This document shows positions 34,950 through 46,646 of a stretch of DNA of 64,000 nt, in pieces. The translations under genes were made by a program, and so were the position numbers. The DNA lies in the NCBI GenBank assembly GCA_015179025.1, contig WHUX01000075.1, positions 186,001 through 250,000 on the forward strand, in the 5' to 3' direction. Numbering within the stretch: position 1 is the stretch's first letter; the number at the start of each line of letters is the position of its first letter. This stretch comes from Terfezia claveryi (lineage: Eukaryota > Ascomycota > Pezizomycetes > Pezizales > Pezizaceae). The notes beneath the pieces were generated by a model. That model saw nothing but the letters and a program-made list of their open reading frames with translations, did not search any database and was not told the DNA's origin.

Positions 34950-36630
34950 ATGCCACCAAAAAAAAACCCCGCGAAAGGAAATGCATCCGCAGATGAACAC
35001 TCCGGCGATGATCCAATCACTCTCACGAATCGAGGATATGCGGGCGTTGCAGGGTTTTTTGACACAGATATCCCTGCAAGTCTGTATGGGCTTTGGAGAA
35101 GAGACGTCGCACAACTCATGAGGGAGACAGGAATATTCGGACCTCAAAGGGCAGGTACCGACCGCTGGTCGACTTTGCACTGGCATGCTGCCGGCTTGCC
35201 GACAATGGCTCCTAGAGGGAAGATAAACTATTGCACAGATAAGGAAATCATTCATGCCGTGAATATGTTATGTCAGGATATAGCCAAAAAGGTTCGTAGT
35301 GGGGAAACAGCTCGTGATCAAGCAATTAGCAGTGCAGAGGCGGCTCATGCCGCCCAATATCCCAGGGACCCGCCCCCAGCTCTTTCTGATAAGCCACCGG
35401 ACCTTGGCAGTCCGAAACAGAGCATCGTGTTGTTATCTCCGAACAAAACCAAAAAGGGTGCGCTGGGTCAGAAAACAAGTGGTTCCCAAGCAAATGCAGA
35501 TCTTTTAGCACGGTTGTCCAAACGGCTTGGGGGACTATGGGCACCTGCGACCGCTTATCGCCCTGTTGGTGCTCCTCCTCAAGGCGGAGGACAACCAAAC
35601 AGTGCGATAATGCATATGATTTGTCCCAGACTAGACACTAGGAATCCCTATCCATATCCTGGTGGGTTCATTTTCGCGGCTTTTGGTTGGAAATGGCAGC
35701 GGTCAAAGGTCGTGACTGTAGACGATCACACGTTACAAGCTTTACATAACGCAGCTGCCGACTGGAAGCCCTTGGATAGGCAAGTTGATGCGTTCTGGGG
35801 TTCACGAATCAGGGCGAATGGTGATCACATGTACCAAAAACTCCTCAACAATGAGCACGTGCATTGGCTTTTCGGACGACATAGAGAAGAATATCTCATA
35901 GATATTCAATGTGAATTGGAACCCCCTGAGGAAGATTCTCAGGACAACCAGGATCCAGCGCAAGTCACGCGTTCGAAAAGACCTAGGCGCAGAATCGCAA
36001 GTAGCAGTGAGAGTCCGACGGAACCAGAGAATAAAAGAGCAAAGGTTAGTAAAATTAATAATCCATCTTCATCACCACTCCGCCCCGTGTCCATTTGCAC
36101 TGACAAAATCAAATTGTAAATTCTCGAAGGCTCTACACAAAGGACCAGCAAAAGCCGTGGACAAAGGCAAAGGAAAGGCTGTATCCAAGGACCAATCGGT
36201 TGACAAGGGCAAAAGGCCAGCGCAAGCACCCTCAGGACCTATGGCGAAGGCTTCTTCACATGCTGGACCCTCAGGGCATAACACTGGGTTGGCAGGGGCC
36301 CCCCTTGGAACTGGGAGAGTAACGAGGAGCACCTCCAAGGTGCGATATCCTAGAAGAACCAGTTTCGCCGTTTCCAAAACTTTTCCACCAAGTCCCCCAA
36401 AAGGGTCCATTAAGCTATCTCGTCCTTTATACAAGGCCTTAAGACCGACCAACCAACATGTCCCTCGAAAATCTCCATCCGACGACGCTACCCCAAGCAA
36501 GAAGGTGGAGGAGATTGAGGGGCCGTTTGACGACGCCACTTGCGACATCCCAATTGCTGAAGACGAGGATGACGAGTATGAGGACGCTGAGGGCACAGAT
36601 GATGACCCCGAGGAGTTAGAGGACAACTAG
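34950..36630 (+). CDS. Cargo protein A of the Plavaka-like element, function unknown
   Basis: Two exons (34950-36044 and 36130-36630, GTTAGT donor) give 531 residues. The first part is folded-looking: LTNRGYAGVAGFFDTDIPAS, WRRDVAQLMRETGIFG, WSTLHWHAAGLP and HAVNMLCQDIAKKV. A second aromatic-rich segment follows (NPYPYPGGFIFAAFGWKWQ; VHWLFGRHREEYLIDIQCEL). The C-terminal third is lysine-rich, with basic KGKGK-type repeats and then a strongly acidic end (EDEDDEYEDAEGTDDD). I do not recognise a family. Its position inside the transposon, with an intact frame, suggests it serves the element or is domesticated cargo. The basic/acidic tail suggests a nuclear, chromatin-associated protein; that is a guess. 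Confidence 0.65.
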
Positions 36631-37114
36631 ATGGTGGATAGTTAGCGTCTGCGATGCAGCGTGGGTAGGCATTTTTTTTTTTTTTTTTTTTTTTTTTTTG
36701 GTTTTGGGTGGGACTCCGGCTTGTTGTGAAACCTTTTTACGTGTTTTTTCTCAGTGTTGGTAGGTTTCTGAGGTTTTATTGGGCTGAATGTTTTATTATC
36801 GTTTATATTTGGAGGAGGTCCGGGCTTTTTGCGCAGGTTTTTTCCTCTTTTGTTGTTGCTTGGTTTCAGATTCAGTAATGGTCGTATTTTTTGGGATTTT
36901 TTGTATTGAGCAGTTTGAACGTTGTCATTGGAATTTCTTGTATTTCGTCAATCCAGTTTGTGTATCACATGTTTCTAGTTCGGATTATGACAATCCCCCA
37001 TTATCTCTTCAACGTCTCAGTGAGCATTAGGAGGGGTGATGAACACTTAAAGAGGCCCACATGTCCGTTCCAATGATGGACGCAACCAACTAGAGGAACT
37101 CTCAATACGAAACC

Positions 37115-39071
37115 ATGAAGACACGCAACGGCAAGAAAAGCACCCAAAGCAAAGGGAAAGAGAGGGCAAACCCTCTCAAGAGAGATGCTAACAATACTGA
37201 CCTAAAGGAAGGGAGAACCAAGCGACGCGGTGCGGCGCTGGGGAATAAACCTTTGGAGTCTTCCGACAGACTGTTAATGTCCGACGCAGGCTCGCAAAAT
37301 TCTGTTAGGGATAGTAGTCCGGTGGGTCAATGTCTTTTGTTGAACGCACCTATTTATACATCTAACGGATTGGGAGTAGATTCCCCCAACCTTCCAGGCT
37401 AGAATCAATTTTCCAGAGGTGAGAATTGTGACACAGTGGTGACAACGCTGACATTGTACTGGTGTTTGGTAGATACTCCGACGAAGCGTCGATGGTTGTT
37501 CAAGATCCATTGGAGGACCATCAAAGGTATCTGCAAAGATGAATGTAACAAGGGCACCACCAGACGTATGCGCACCTATGTCCTATGTGCACAGATATAT
37601 TAGTGAAAATTCAAATCCGCTTATAACGTTATTCAGCAGGAAAGTCAAGCGTCGTCACCTCCGGCCGCAGCATGGTCACAGTCTAGTGGTGGACGCATAA
37701 ATTCACCCTTGGACACCCTTAATGAACCAACTTCCCCAGGGGTTGATAGCACGACATTCGCAGCAGAGAACGATGAGGGTATCCAGGCACCAAAACCACG
37801 AATGAAAGGTTCAAGGCAAAGTGCACCTAGAAATCGCAGTTTCACGCAATTTGAGGGAATTACCAAGACAGTGGTGATGATTGCAGCCAAGAGAATCGAG
37901 AGGGTAACTTTCTTCGAAAATCCATTGCCAGATGCTGAAGGTACGGAATCCATGTTAGTAGCGGCATGGAAAGTAGCAGAGGTGGAGTGTGGTGTTGATG
38001 AAGAGCGGACAAGTAGAATTGATTCATATGTGGGTAGTATATCGGATATCTTGTGGCGTATGCTGACAGTCTGATAACAGCTTCGAAGCATCCAGTCGAG
38101 GACGAGGTCGCATTTAGTTTATGAAGCGAAACGTCATATTGCTAGGCTGTATGGATTTGATCAAAATTGCAGTCCAGAATATATTCGCAAACATGTAAGC
38201 TGGTTATTGGATAAGGATAGGTTTACATGCCAAAGGGAGAAACGCGTGGTACGTGTATGAGAGATGATTCGAGTACGGCCGGACACTAACAAGGACGTTA
38301 ATATGGACAGGGGTGGGGTCAGCGGTTCAGAGCAAGTGAAGCAGTGGACTTCATACATATGAACTATTTTGATGGTGCAAAAAAACTCGGAAACAGAGAT
38401 GCCGACTTCATGGCCCGAATTAGTGGCCCCTTTATGTGCCTGATATTTGCTACTCTGCAGCACGCCCTGCAGACATATGAGACGGGGATGTTCCAAGATG
38501 GAGACTTTTTTAACTACGAAAAAGCCGGTGGTAAGCAAAGAATCTTCAATGTCCGATGAGCGATACTGACAGTATGACAGTTGATTTTAACAGGATGCTA
38601 GATCAGTGGAACGTTTTGACAACAACAATGGAGCAAACATTGTTGAAAATCATTCGGCTGGAGATAGCAAAAATGTGTCAACTGCACGGTAAGGTGGTGC
38701 GATGGCAGCGAGCAGAGGCATACGGAGTGGGGCCTAGAGAACTCGCGCAGTACGCTGAGGAGCTGGCTGCGGATCTTCAAGAGGCGGAGAAAGGAAGCAT
38801 AATCCCCTCCGGATATTTCGATGAAGGTTCGCCGACGGAACCAGATGAATCGGCAATACCTGAAAATATCAACGCAGGATTGCCAACCATCCTCGCTAAT
38901 GGTGATGTTGAGGATGATGATCTCCGAGAGCAGAGTGGGCACAGTAACTTTGATGACGTGCAGGACGAATTGGATGAGGAATTGAATGCAGAGGATTCAG
39001 ACGAGGATGGCGAGGACGAAGAGGATGGCGAGGACGAAGAGGATGGCGAGGACGCAGAAGATGACTTGTAG
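37115..39071 (+). CDS. Cargo protein B, DUF6532-like (multi-exon)
   Basis: It starts MKTRNGKKSTQSKGKERANP, a basic disordered leader. Later exons code for SFTQFEGITKTVVMIAAKRI and then RTSRIDSY joined (intron near 38031-38080) to LRSIQSRTRSHLVYEAKRHI. An intron near 38248-38310 leads to GWGQRFRASEAVDFIHMNYF, GPFMCLIFATLQHALQTYET and MLDQWNVLTTTMEQTLLKII. A DED-rich acidic tail encoded by GAGGATGGCGAGGACGAA-type repeats ends at 39071. The helical core resembles DUF6532 proteins, which are abundant in fungi and often lie near transposons. The middle exons (37380-37680) and the join near 38537-38592 could not be resolved cleanly, so the model is approximate and the gene could be partly decayed. 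Confidence 0.55.
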
Positions 39072-39425
39072 GACGCTGATGGGCTCGATATTGTGGAGAT
39101 TGCGGACGCACGAACGGAGGAAATTCTGAATGGATAGGTCGGTAGATATTTGTAGAGGTGTCGGCTTTGGATGTTTAGTTATTTTAGTGTTGGTTTGGTA
39201 GTTGAGGAGGGAGTTTTGTTAAAGGGACAAGGTTGGGGGATATATTAGTTTTCGGAGGGCTTGTGGGATGTTAGAATTTATTTGTCTTGGTTACATAGTT
39301 CAGGGGTACACGAATCACAGAAATAGAATAAGGAGTCCAACAGAAAAAGGGTTAACCTGGTGCACGAAACTGCTGGGATCAACAGATGCATGTGAATAAT
39401 TGGGGTGCAGAATATAAGGTGCAAT

Positions 39426-39930
39426 TAGCCTCGGGTTTCCTTGTGATCGCCGACGTCAGAGGGCGCCAGAAGGCTTGCAATCGACGGGTGGCGCCGTATC
39501 GAAGGGTGGCGCCGTATCGACGGCTGGCGCCGGGAAGCCAGTGATTGACGGATCCCTAGGGTCGGCACGTGACCCTTTAGAGTCCGTCGGCGGAGATGAC
39601 TTCACAAAAGAAAATAGAGTGGACGGAGGACGATCAGCATCTGGGCGGGGACACAAGAGAGACAACGCCAGGGCGCGGGCATAACGGATATACCCCCTGG
39701 GCGCGTTCCCAATGATATAACCTCAGGACGCTGAGGTTCAGGTCCCAGCGTCGCGACGTGAGCCCATTAGGATCCCCGTCATGACGCAAACAAGGCGTCA
39801 CGGCGCAAGCCTGCGAGTATTCACGTCGCGGCGCGAACCTGCGAGTGTTTGCGTCCACAACTGTCAGAATACCTTTGCTGGCGTAGAAGGCGTGAGACGT
39901 ACGCAAGGTATTCTACCGTCGTTCCTGATG
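39426..39930. repeat. Right subterminal repeats and TIR of the Plavaka-like element
   Basis: Three copies of a GGGTGGCGCCGTATCGA-like unit occur at 39486-39535. CGTCACGGCGCAAGCCTGCG and a sister copy occur near 39797-39850, and the terminal TCGTTCCTGATG is at 39919-39930. These mirror the GC-rich tract at the left end. Confidence 0.8.
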
Positions 39931-39932
39931 TT

Positions 39933-40009
39933 CTCCTCTAGCTATCGATCTCGACTAATATACAGGCTTCGCCAAGGGGCTAATCTAGTGTAGGTGCTCC
40001 ATCCTTACA
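39933..40009 (-). repeat. Left LTR, second piece (77 bp)
   Basis: It runs from CTCCTCTAGC to CATCCTTACA and is identical to the corresponding part of the right LTR. Together with 29968-30000 it makes the full 110-bp LTR. In the element's sense orientation this is the 3' LTR. Confidence 0.95.
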
Positions 40010-40024
40010 TCTACCCCCCCTTCG
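40010..40024 (-). other. Polypurine tract of the retrotransposon
   Basis: On the minus strand this reads GAAGGGGGGGTAGA immediately before the 3' LTR, the position and composition expected of the plus-strand primer. Confidence 0.75.
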
Positions 40025-40043
40025 AAAGCGAGTCTGACCCGGA

Positions 40044-43000
40044 CTACTCCATCCTACCCTGTCTTGCTTTCTCCGATAACATCCTCTTTCGTCCTGATCT
40101 TCTCGGTCCATCCATCGGTCTTGTAACCTCTTCTGTCTCGCTAGTATTTACATGAATGGGTATCGTGGTGATCTCTTGGGGTTCCGCTGCTGTGGTTTCT
40201 CTCCCGGTGCTTTCCTTCATCCATACCTTGCTTCGTTCCCTAAACTTCTTCAGTAACCTCAGATCCGTCCCCAAAATTTCCACCTTTTCCCATGCTGCTT
40301 CAGACTCTTCTTCTCCTCCTCTCATACATAGTACTTCCCATTGTTTATTCCACAGACGTTCCCCCAGGATTTTGGTGATCTGCTCTTCTCCGCCCTTGTT
40401 CGACATTGGGGATGGTGTCCGTTTCCCATCCCTCGATATATATCTCCGCAGGTGTTCCACTGAAACCACGTCATGCATTTTCGAGCCTTGCGGTACTTTG
40501 ATGCGGTATGATACTGGTGAGACAACCTCCACTATCTGAACCACTTCCAAAATTGGGTCCAGTTTTCCTTTTTTCTGGTATCTCAGACATGCTATATCTC
40601 CGAGCAGAAATTCTATTGGAGTGTGTTTTCCATCATAGTAGCGTTTCTGGGAGGCCTGTACCCTTTTCATTGCCTGTTCTGTGTTGAGTCGTCATTTGGA
40701 CAGGTTCGCTGCCATCTCCTCTGCTGCTAGCGAGTGTCTGAAGTTTTGATGTACGGCTTTGTCCCCGAAGTTCTCTGGAGCACATCCGTACAGGAGGTCA
40801 AATGGTGATCTGCCTGTTGACGAGTTGATGCAGGAGTTGTGTGCAAATTCGACTGCGGGCAATAGATTCAGCCATTTGTCACTGGATTCCAAGATCATGA
40901 TCCTCAGTGTAGCCTCTATTGTGCAATTGGTGCGCTCTGATTGGCCGTCTGCTTGTGGGTGGTAAGCTGTGGTCATAGCCAACTTCATTCCAGTAAGGGC
41001 CATCAGTGTCTTCCAAAACCCTGATGTGAACCTTCTATCACGGTCGCTGATTATCACCGAGGTTATGCCCCATGTCGCAAAGAGGGTTGTGAAGTACCGA
41101 TTTGCAAACTGTTCGGCTGTATCAGATTTTCTGCATGGTCTCAGTCTCACTGCTTTTGTGTACTTGTCAGTACATGTCGCGAGTGAGTCGATGCTTTTCA
41201 CTGGAGGTAACCCTTCCACAAAGTCAATACATATTGTATGGAGGGGGGTCACTGCTGGTATGGGTTGTAGGTTCCCTAGTTTCTTCGATGTGTCGGACTT
41301 GACTATTTGACATTCGTGGCATGACTTGCAGTATATTTCTATATCCTTCGCCATCTTTGGCCAATATACTCTTGTCTTCGCTTTTTCCAGTGTTCGTTTC
41401 GAACCTGGATGTCCCATCTCATCATGAAGAACTCGTATTATTCCCAGACGGCATTCCTGGGGGATGCATATCTGGTGGGAGTCACCTTTTCGTCGCAGCA
41501 GGAGGTCATTTGGACTCCATTCAAAGCTTGCATTCTCTTGAGAAGGGGTGTCATTCTGACTCTCAACTCGACCCAACTGTTCAAAGACAGCCACACTCTA
41601 AGGGTTCCGTTCCACTTCCTCGACTTGGATAGGTCCCCGCACATATCCACCAAAGAACTCATCTGTTGCATATGCACGCCTGATCTCATCAAGTAAGTCT
41701 GGTTTCATTGACGAGATATTGGTTGAGAAAGAGCGGATCACTAGATGTCTTGACAGTGGGTCCACATTCGAGTGAGTGAGCCCTAGTCTATGTATTATCT
41801 TGATCTTGTTTTCCATTGGTCCCAATAGCATTGCCCATTTGTGTAGGCGGGAGTTTGTGGATTGCTTTATTGACCATAGCCATTGCAGTGTATGGTGGTC
41901 TGTCACAACAGTGACTGATGAGCTGTCAAGATAATGAGACAGTTTAGTGAAGGACCAATATACTCCCAGACATTCCATTTCTGTCGCTGAGTAGTTCTTT
42001 TCTGCTGGAGTGAGGGATCGCGATATGAAGAGGATGGGGTGTTGACGGCCATCGGTATCGCAGTCTTGTTGCAGAGCTGCTCCGAGTCCTGTTTTAGATG
42101 CATCTGTATATAGGTAGAATGGTTTGTCATAGTTTGGGTACCTTAGAACAGGGGCTTTATATAGGAGGTCTTTCAGTTGCTCTAGTACCATCGTTCTTTC
42201 GAGGGTTGGCTCAACCGTCTGTCTACCTACCTTCCTTGCACGCTGTTTAGCATCCAGTCTACTCAAGGATTCCTTCTCTGCATATTTCAACGCTGTCGTC
42301 AGGGGTTCTGCTATTGATGCGAACTTCGGAATAAATTGTCTATAATATGAGAATTGGCCCAGTATCCTTCTCAATTCTTTCACTGTCTTTGGGAAAGGTA
42401 GCGCCTTGATTGTTTCAGTTTTTTGTTCTAGGGTTCTCAAACCCAGTCTTGATACTCTGAGGCCTAACAAGTCTACACTCGTGAATCTGAAGTTGCACTT
42501 CCTTTCGTCGAGGGTTAGATTCACCCTCTTGAATGCAGCCAGGACCTTTGCCAGGTGATCTAGGTGGTCCTCCCAGGATGGTGACCAGACCACCACATCA
42601 TCAATATAAGCCAGTACGAATTGCTATCTCCAGCGGCCCAGTAGTGAGTCAATCGAGCGTTGGAAGAAAGCTGGGGCATTTTGGAGGCCGAACGGGACTC
42701 TTTTGTATTGCCATTGACCCTCTTTCTCCGTTGCAAAAGCACTCAGCCATCTCGATTCAGGGGAGAGTTCGAACTGGTAGTAACCTTTATTAGCATCCAT
42801 TGTAGAGAAGTATAGTGCACCAGACAGGGCTGCGAAGACCAAGTCAGGTCTGGGAATTGGGTACCGGTCCATTGGGGTGATATTGTTTATTGCTCTGTAG
42901 TCGACGCAGAATCTGTATTTCCCATTTTGTAATACCATCACCACAGGTGAAGCTACCGGGCCAAATCCTTTCTCTATGATATCCAATTTCTTGAGTGTTT

Positions 43001-45119
43001 CCATACTCTCGGTGATCAGTTGTGAGGTTCGGGGAGATTCTCTATAGGGTTGAGTTCTGGGGATATTCTTCTCTGAGATTGTATCTATTTTCATCGATGG
43101 TAGTTCCACCTTTCCCAACCTTCGGCCCTCGAATGCGAAGCAGGTAGTGAATCGTTTAATAAGGGCAGCTAGTTGGTCTTTCATTTCCTTAGTCAGATTC
43201 TTATCGATTGTGATAACGAGTTTGTCGAACTCTGGGGATGGGCGTAGTAGTTCATCAATATCCAATTCTAGCTTCTCCACATTCCGTTCATCTACTTCTA
43301 ACTCCGCTGACAGGCCAAATGGTTCTGTTAGGATCTTGTCTAGATCTTGTCCTCTGTTGATGACTTCGGCGGTTTCCTTTGGGTCTGGCTTTCGAGTCTT
43401 AAGATCTGTTTTGTATTCTTTCTTCCTGTGCTTGTTGGATCCAGGTAGTGTTGCCTTCTTCAGTTTCTCTATTGATCTCCGGAGTTTTCTGTTTCTCTCC
43501 TCGTCAGCAACAATGATTCCTCCATCTAGTGATATCTGGGCTCTCAAGTCCTTTCCCGCTGCGTTGTCTAGGTACTTTGTCACGTCTCTATCTCTTACTT
43601 TATCAAACTTCCCTTTTTCTATGTCTCTTTTCTCTTTCCTTTCCCATTGTCTAGTCTTTTTCTGGCCCACATCTTTCTTTCCCATTTCCACCAGGTCCCA
43701 TTTCTGTATTAGGCGATCGTCAGCTTTTCCCAGTGGTCGAGGCTCGACCAATTTGTTCCAAAAGCTGTCCAAGGTTAGAGTCGTATAGTCAAGGGCCCAT
43801 GTCGTGGCGCAGTAGGGGGCATATTGTGTGGTCATGACTGGATATGCGTGTATTTGGTGTTCATCCTTCAGATGTGTACTGGTACTGGGTAGGTTTGGCG
43901 TATCGTAAGAGTTTTGGATCAGTGTTGGGGTGGCGAAGTATGTCATCTTCGTATTTGTTTTCAGTACTCGCACTGAACCTATGATCTCACCTTTCATCAA
44001 TTTCATCGGGGAGTCGCACATGTTAGAGAAAGTGAGTACAGGTGTGTCTTTATGCATGAGGGTGGAGGGGATGCGGCCATGTAGTTCTCGTGAGGTGTCG
44101 ATGAAAGCTTTCAGTGCAAACAGGAGGGTCTATCCTTCCGGAAACTTGCATGAAACACTCACTGGGAGTAGCACATCGCCGTGGGGGGGTATCACCGTGT
44201 CTTTCAATACCATGACTGTGTTTTTAAGTGTCATTTGTGTCTTTCTTGAGTTACAGTCTGCCATCGGTATCTCCATTTTCCCAATCCGGATTATCCCTTC
44301 GCTCTCTATAAAGTCCATTCCATAAGCTCTGGTGGTGTCTCTGCCAATCAAGAAGTTGCACTCCAACTCTTTCACCACCTGGAATTCGATATAGATTTTC
44401 GTTACCTTACCAAAGGATATATCACCCCTGAGAGCTGTGGCGTCTGGTAAATATACGGAAATCAGAGCAAAACCCAGTGTCTATAATACACCTCCACCGA
44501 CTCCTCCAAACGATGGGGAGTGTATGGGGTTGTCTTTGATCACTGCGTCTGGGGCCCTCAGCCTCTGGACATCCAAGCGGATGAGGCATTGACCTCCAGA
44601 ATCTCCACAGCCTGTCACGGTCGGTGTGTTTCCCTTTGGGGTTGACAGCCAGACCTCTATGGGGAGAGGGTGGCCGTTGAGGTAGGACAGGCCGTCTCCC
44701 ATTGAGGGGGGGGTGGGCAGCTCCATTATTGGGAGTTTATCAGCTCTGGGAATGGTCCGGGTTTTCAAGAAGGATAGGAAGGTGTTTACCACTTTCACGG
44801 TATATGTTGTTAATCTTAGGTTGTCTAAGTGGTCTGATAAATCTGACAGATCTTGCTCCTCGTCTTCTGAGGTTTCTGTTTCATCCTCTGACTTCGGAAT
44901 CAAGTTCGTATTGTAGGTTTTTTTGCTCGAGGAGTTATTGTTTCCTTTCTTTGCCTCTTTATTCCTTTCCAATTCCTTCTTCCCTGTCTCCTTTGTCTTT
45001 TTTTCATCCTTTTGGATCCTTGACCTCTATCCCTCAGTCTGTTATCCTTGCTGGGTTTTCATTCCTTGTTGCGGTTTTCAGATCTGTCGAGGCGGGATCA
45101 TCATTTTAACTTTTCTGCC
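40044..45119 (-). pseudogene. pol: Gypsy Pol polyprotein: protease, RT, RNase H, integrase, chromodomain-like tail
   Basis: One reading frame, minus one relative to Gag, spans 45119 to 40044. The protease region (FLIGRDTTRAYGMDF) lies near 44340. RT motifs include KYRFCVDYRAINNIT, FSTMDANKGYYQFEL, PFGLQNAPAFFQ and YIDD at about 42605. RNase H has YTDASKTGLGAAL and ATEMECLGVYW. Integrase has an H-H-C-C finger (GHPGSKRT...CHEC) and DDE residues in CIDFVEG, ISDRDRRF and SERTNCTIE. A chromodomain-like stretch (ITKILGERLWNKQWEVL) follows. In-frame stops are at 45078, 45042, 45027, 44481, 44130, 42624, 41598 and 40692. All can be explained by C-to-T change in CAG, CAA or CGA codons, with no frame-disrupting indel seen. 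The copy should not make a full Pol unless stops are read through. Confidence 0.9.
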
Positions 45120-46510
45120 ATCTCATGATGTTGTATGAGCTCATCTCTGAATTCCTTCTGGTTGTGTTGTTTCCATGATACCACCATGAGATCAGGTGCG
45201 TGTTGTGACAAACCCTTCCAGATTTCCCGCATGACTTCGACCTCTGTCATGAATGGTTCAGCTCGTTTGTGCATTGCTGCTTTGTTGTAGAAATATTCTT
45301 CCACTGATTCCTTCCAAGGTCTAAATATCCTGGCTTCAGCTCGTTCCCTACTGCGTCTCAGGTCTTCTCCAAAGCCATCTCTGAGGAGATAGGTCCATCC
45401 CGCCAGAGTTCTGGTGAAAGCCCGGTCATCGGGGGGAATAGCTATGAACCATTCTCTTGCCACTCCTTTCATGCATTGGGGGAGTATCAGCATCACTCTC
45501 TTCTCCCCATATATATTAGATATGATTTCAAGTGTTCTGATATAGTGTTCGACGTCTTTCCCATCAAATTCGCCAATGTCTTCCACTTTTAAGGGGGCTT
45601 CTCTTGGTTCGTTTCGACGGTCATAGCCATCTTCTCGAGGGCGTCTGCCCCCTCTTCTTTCCCGTGACCGGTCATCCCCTCTCCTGTCACGGGATCTCTC
45701 GTATCTCTCTCTATATCTTTCATCCCCTCTCCTGTCACCGAATCTCTCGCGTCTCTCTTTATGTCTTTTATCGGGTCTGGTTTGTCTTGATTCCTGTTGT
45801 ATCCCGTCATCTTCCAGTCTGTCCCTGTTATCGTCCTCCCCCTCATCTCGTCCACCTCGGATGTGCAGACCAGCATGATCTGAGGCTGGGGATCCAGGTC
45901 TCGACCTTGAGTAACTATTGTCCTGTTCCCCTGGTTGGCAGAATGGGAGTTTTGGGCGGAGGTTTCAAATATCGGAGTGGATCATCATTGTCGAGTTCAC
46001 ATATCTGCCCTCTGCCCTTGTGTACAGGATATGTTGGATGGGGTAGCTAGGCTGTTGAGAAGTCTCTCTCAATTCCAGAGATAAGATCCTTTGCTCGAAG
46101 GTCTTGAACTTCTTCTCCAACGTCTTCTGTAATTTCTCCAGCATGTTATTCCTTCTTTTTTCCATCTCCATCATCAACAGTTTCATCTCTTTTAGCCCTT
46201 CGTCTCGGTTACCTGCCATCTTATCTCTCTCTTGGTTTGATTGGTGATTTCTCTTGTAGATTGGGGGGGGTTTTGCTCCCCCTCCTTTCCCCGTTGCTCC
46301 GATTCCAGAGGTGTGAGTGTCTATTGTATCTTTAGTTGTCTCGGGCACCTCTTCAAGGTTAGGTACCTCTTCGAGGTCATCCAGATCTTCTTCCTCTTCA
46401 ACAAGGGAGTTGATGTCTGGGTAATATAGGTTCCTTTCGTTTCCCGGTGGGGTTCGAGGAAGGCGGGACATGTTCTTCCGAGGAAGAGTTGAGCTTGCTT
46501 TCTTGATCAC
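45101..46510 (-). pseudogene. gag: Gypsy Gag protein frame with one in-frame stop
   Basis: The frame starts MIKKASSTLPRKN at 46510. It has an acidic segment and a coiled coil (KLQKTLEKKFKTFEQRILSL), then an in-frame TGA at 45965-45967. It continues through an Arg-rich repeat region (ERFGDRRGDERYRERYERS) into a classic retrotransposon Gag core (FDGKDVEHYIRTLEII; CMKGVAREWFIAI; SVEEYFYNKAAMHKRAE), ending at 45101. No CCHC zinc knuckle was found in this frame. The TGA is consistent with CGA to TGA. Pol lies in the -1 frame, as in elements using -1 ribosomal frameshifting, but no classic slippery heptamer was obvious at the overlap. Confidence 0.8.
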
Positions 46511-46624
46511 TGCCAGAGCAAGGCTCAGTCAAGCATCCCAGAGCGAGGCTCAGTGGTATAAAGCAAGTTTACGAGTCTTCTGGTAAAAAAGAGGGGCCCT
46601 TCTCTCGGGGCCTTCGTTCCAAGA

Positions 46625-46646
46625 GAACGAGGTGTTGCTACCAAAT
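46625..46646 (-). other. Putative primer binding site
   Basis: Immediately inside the 5' LTR (right side) the minus strand reads TGGTAGCAACACC starting 3 nt from the LTR. TGG at this place is typical of tRNA primer sites, since tRNAs end in CCA. The cognate tRNA was not identified. Confidence 0.6.

Larger units (their letters stand above)
30001..39930. mobile_element. 9,930-bp Plavaka-type (CACTA-like) DNA transposon with cargo genes
   Basis: Its ends are the perfect 12-bp inverted repeats CATCAGGAACGA (30001-30012) and TCGTTCCTGATG (39919-39930). TT flanks both ends (29999-30000 and 39931-39932), and removing the element plus one TT gives the intact LTR seen at 46647. It carries a minus-strand Plavaka-like transposase near the left end and two plus-strand multi-exon genes in the right two-thirds. 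GC-rich subterminal repeat arrays lie inside both ends, a known trait of CACTA-like elements. Size, a 2-bp duplication and subterminal repeats agree with the CMC (CACTA/Mirage/Chapaev) group. Confidence 0.92.

Noticed and set aside
43147..43788. 213-residue plus-strand frame within the Gypsy pol region
   Set aside because: Antisense shadow, S/F/L-rich, of the Pol linker between protease and RT.
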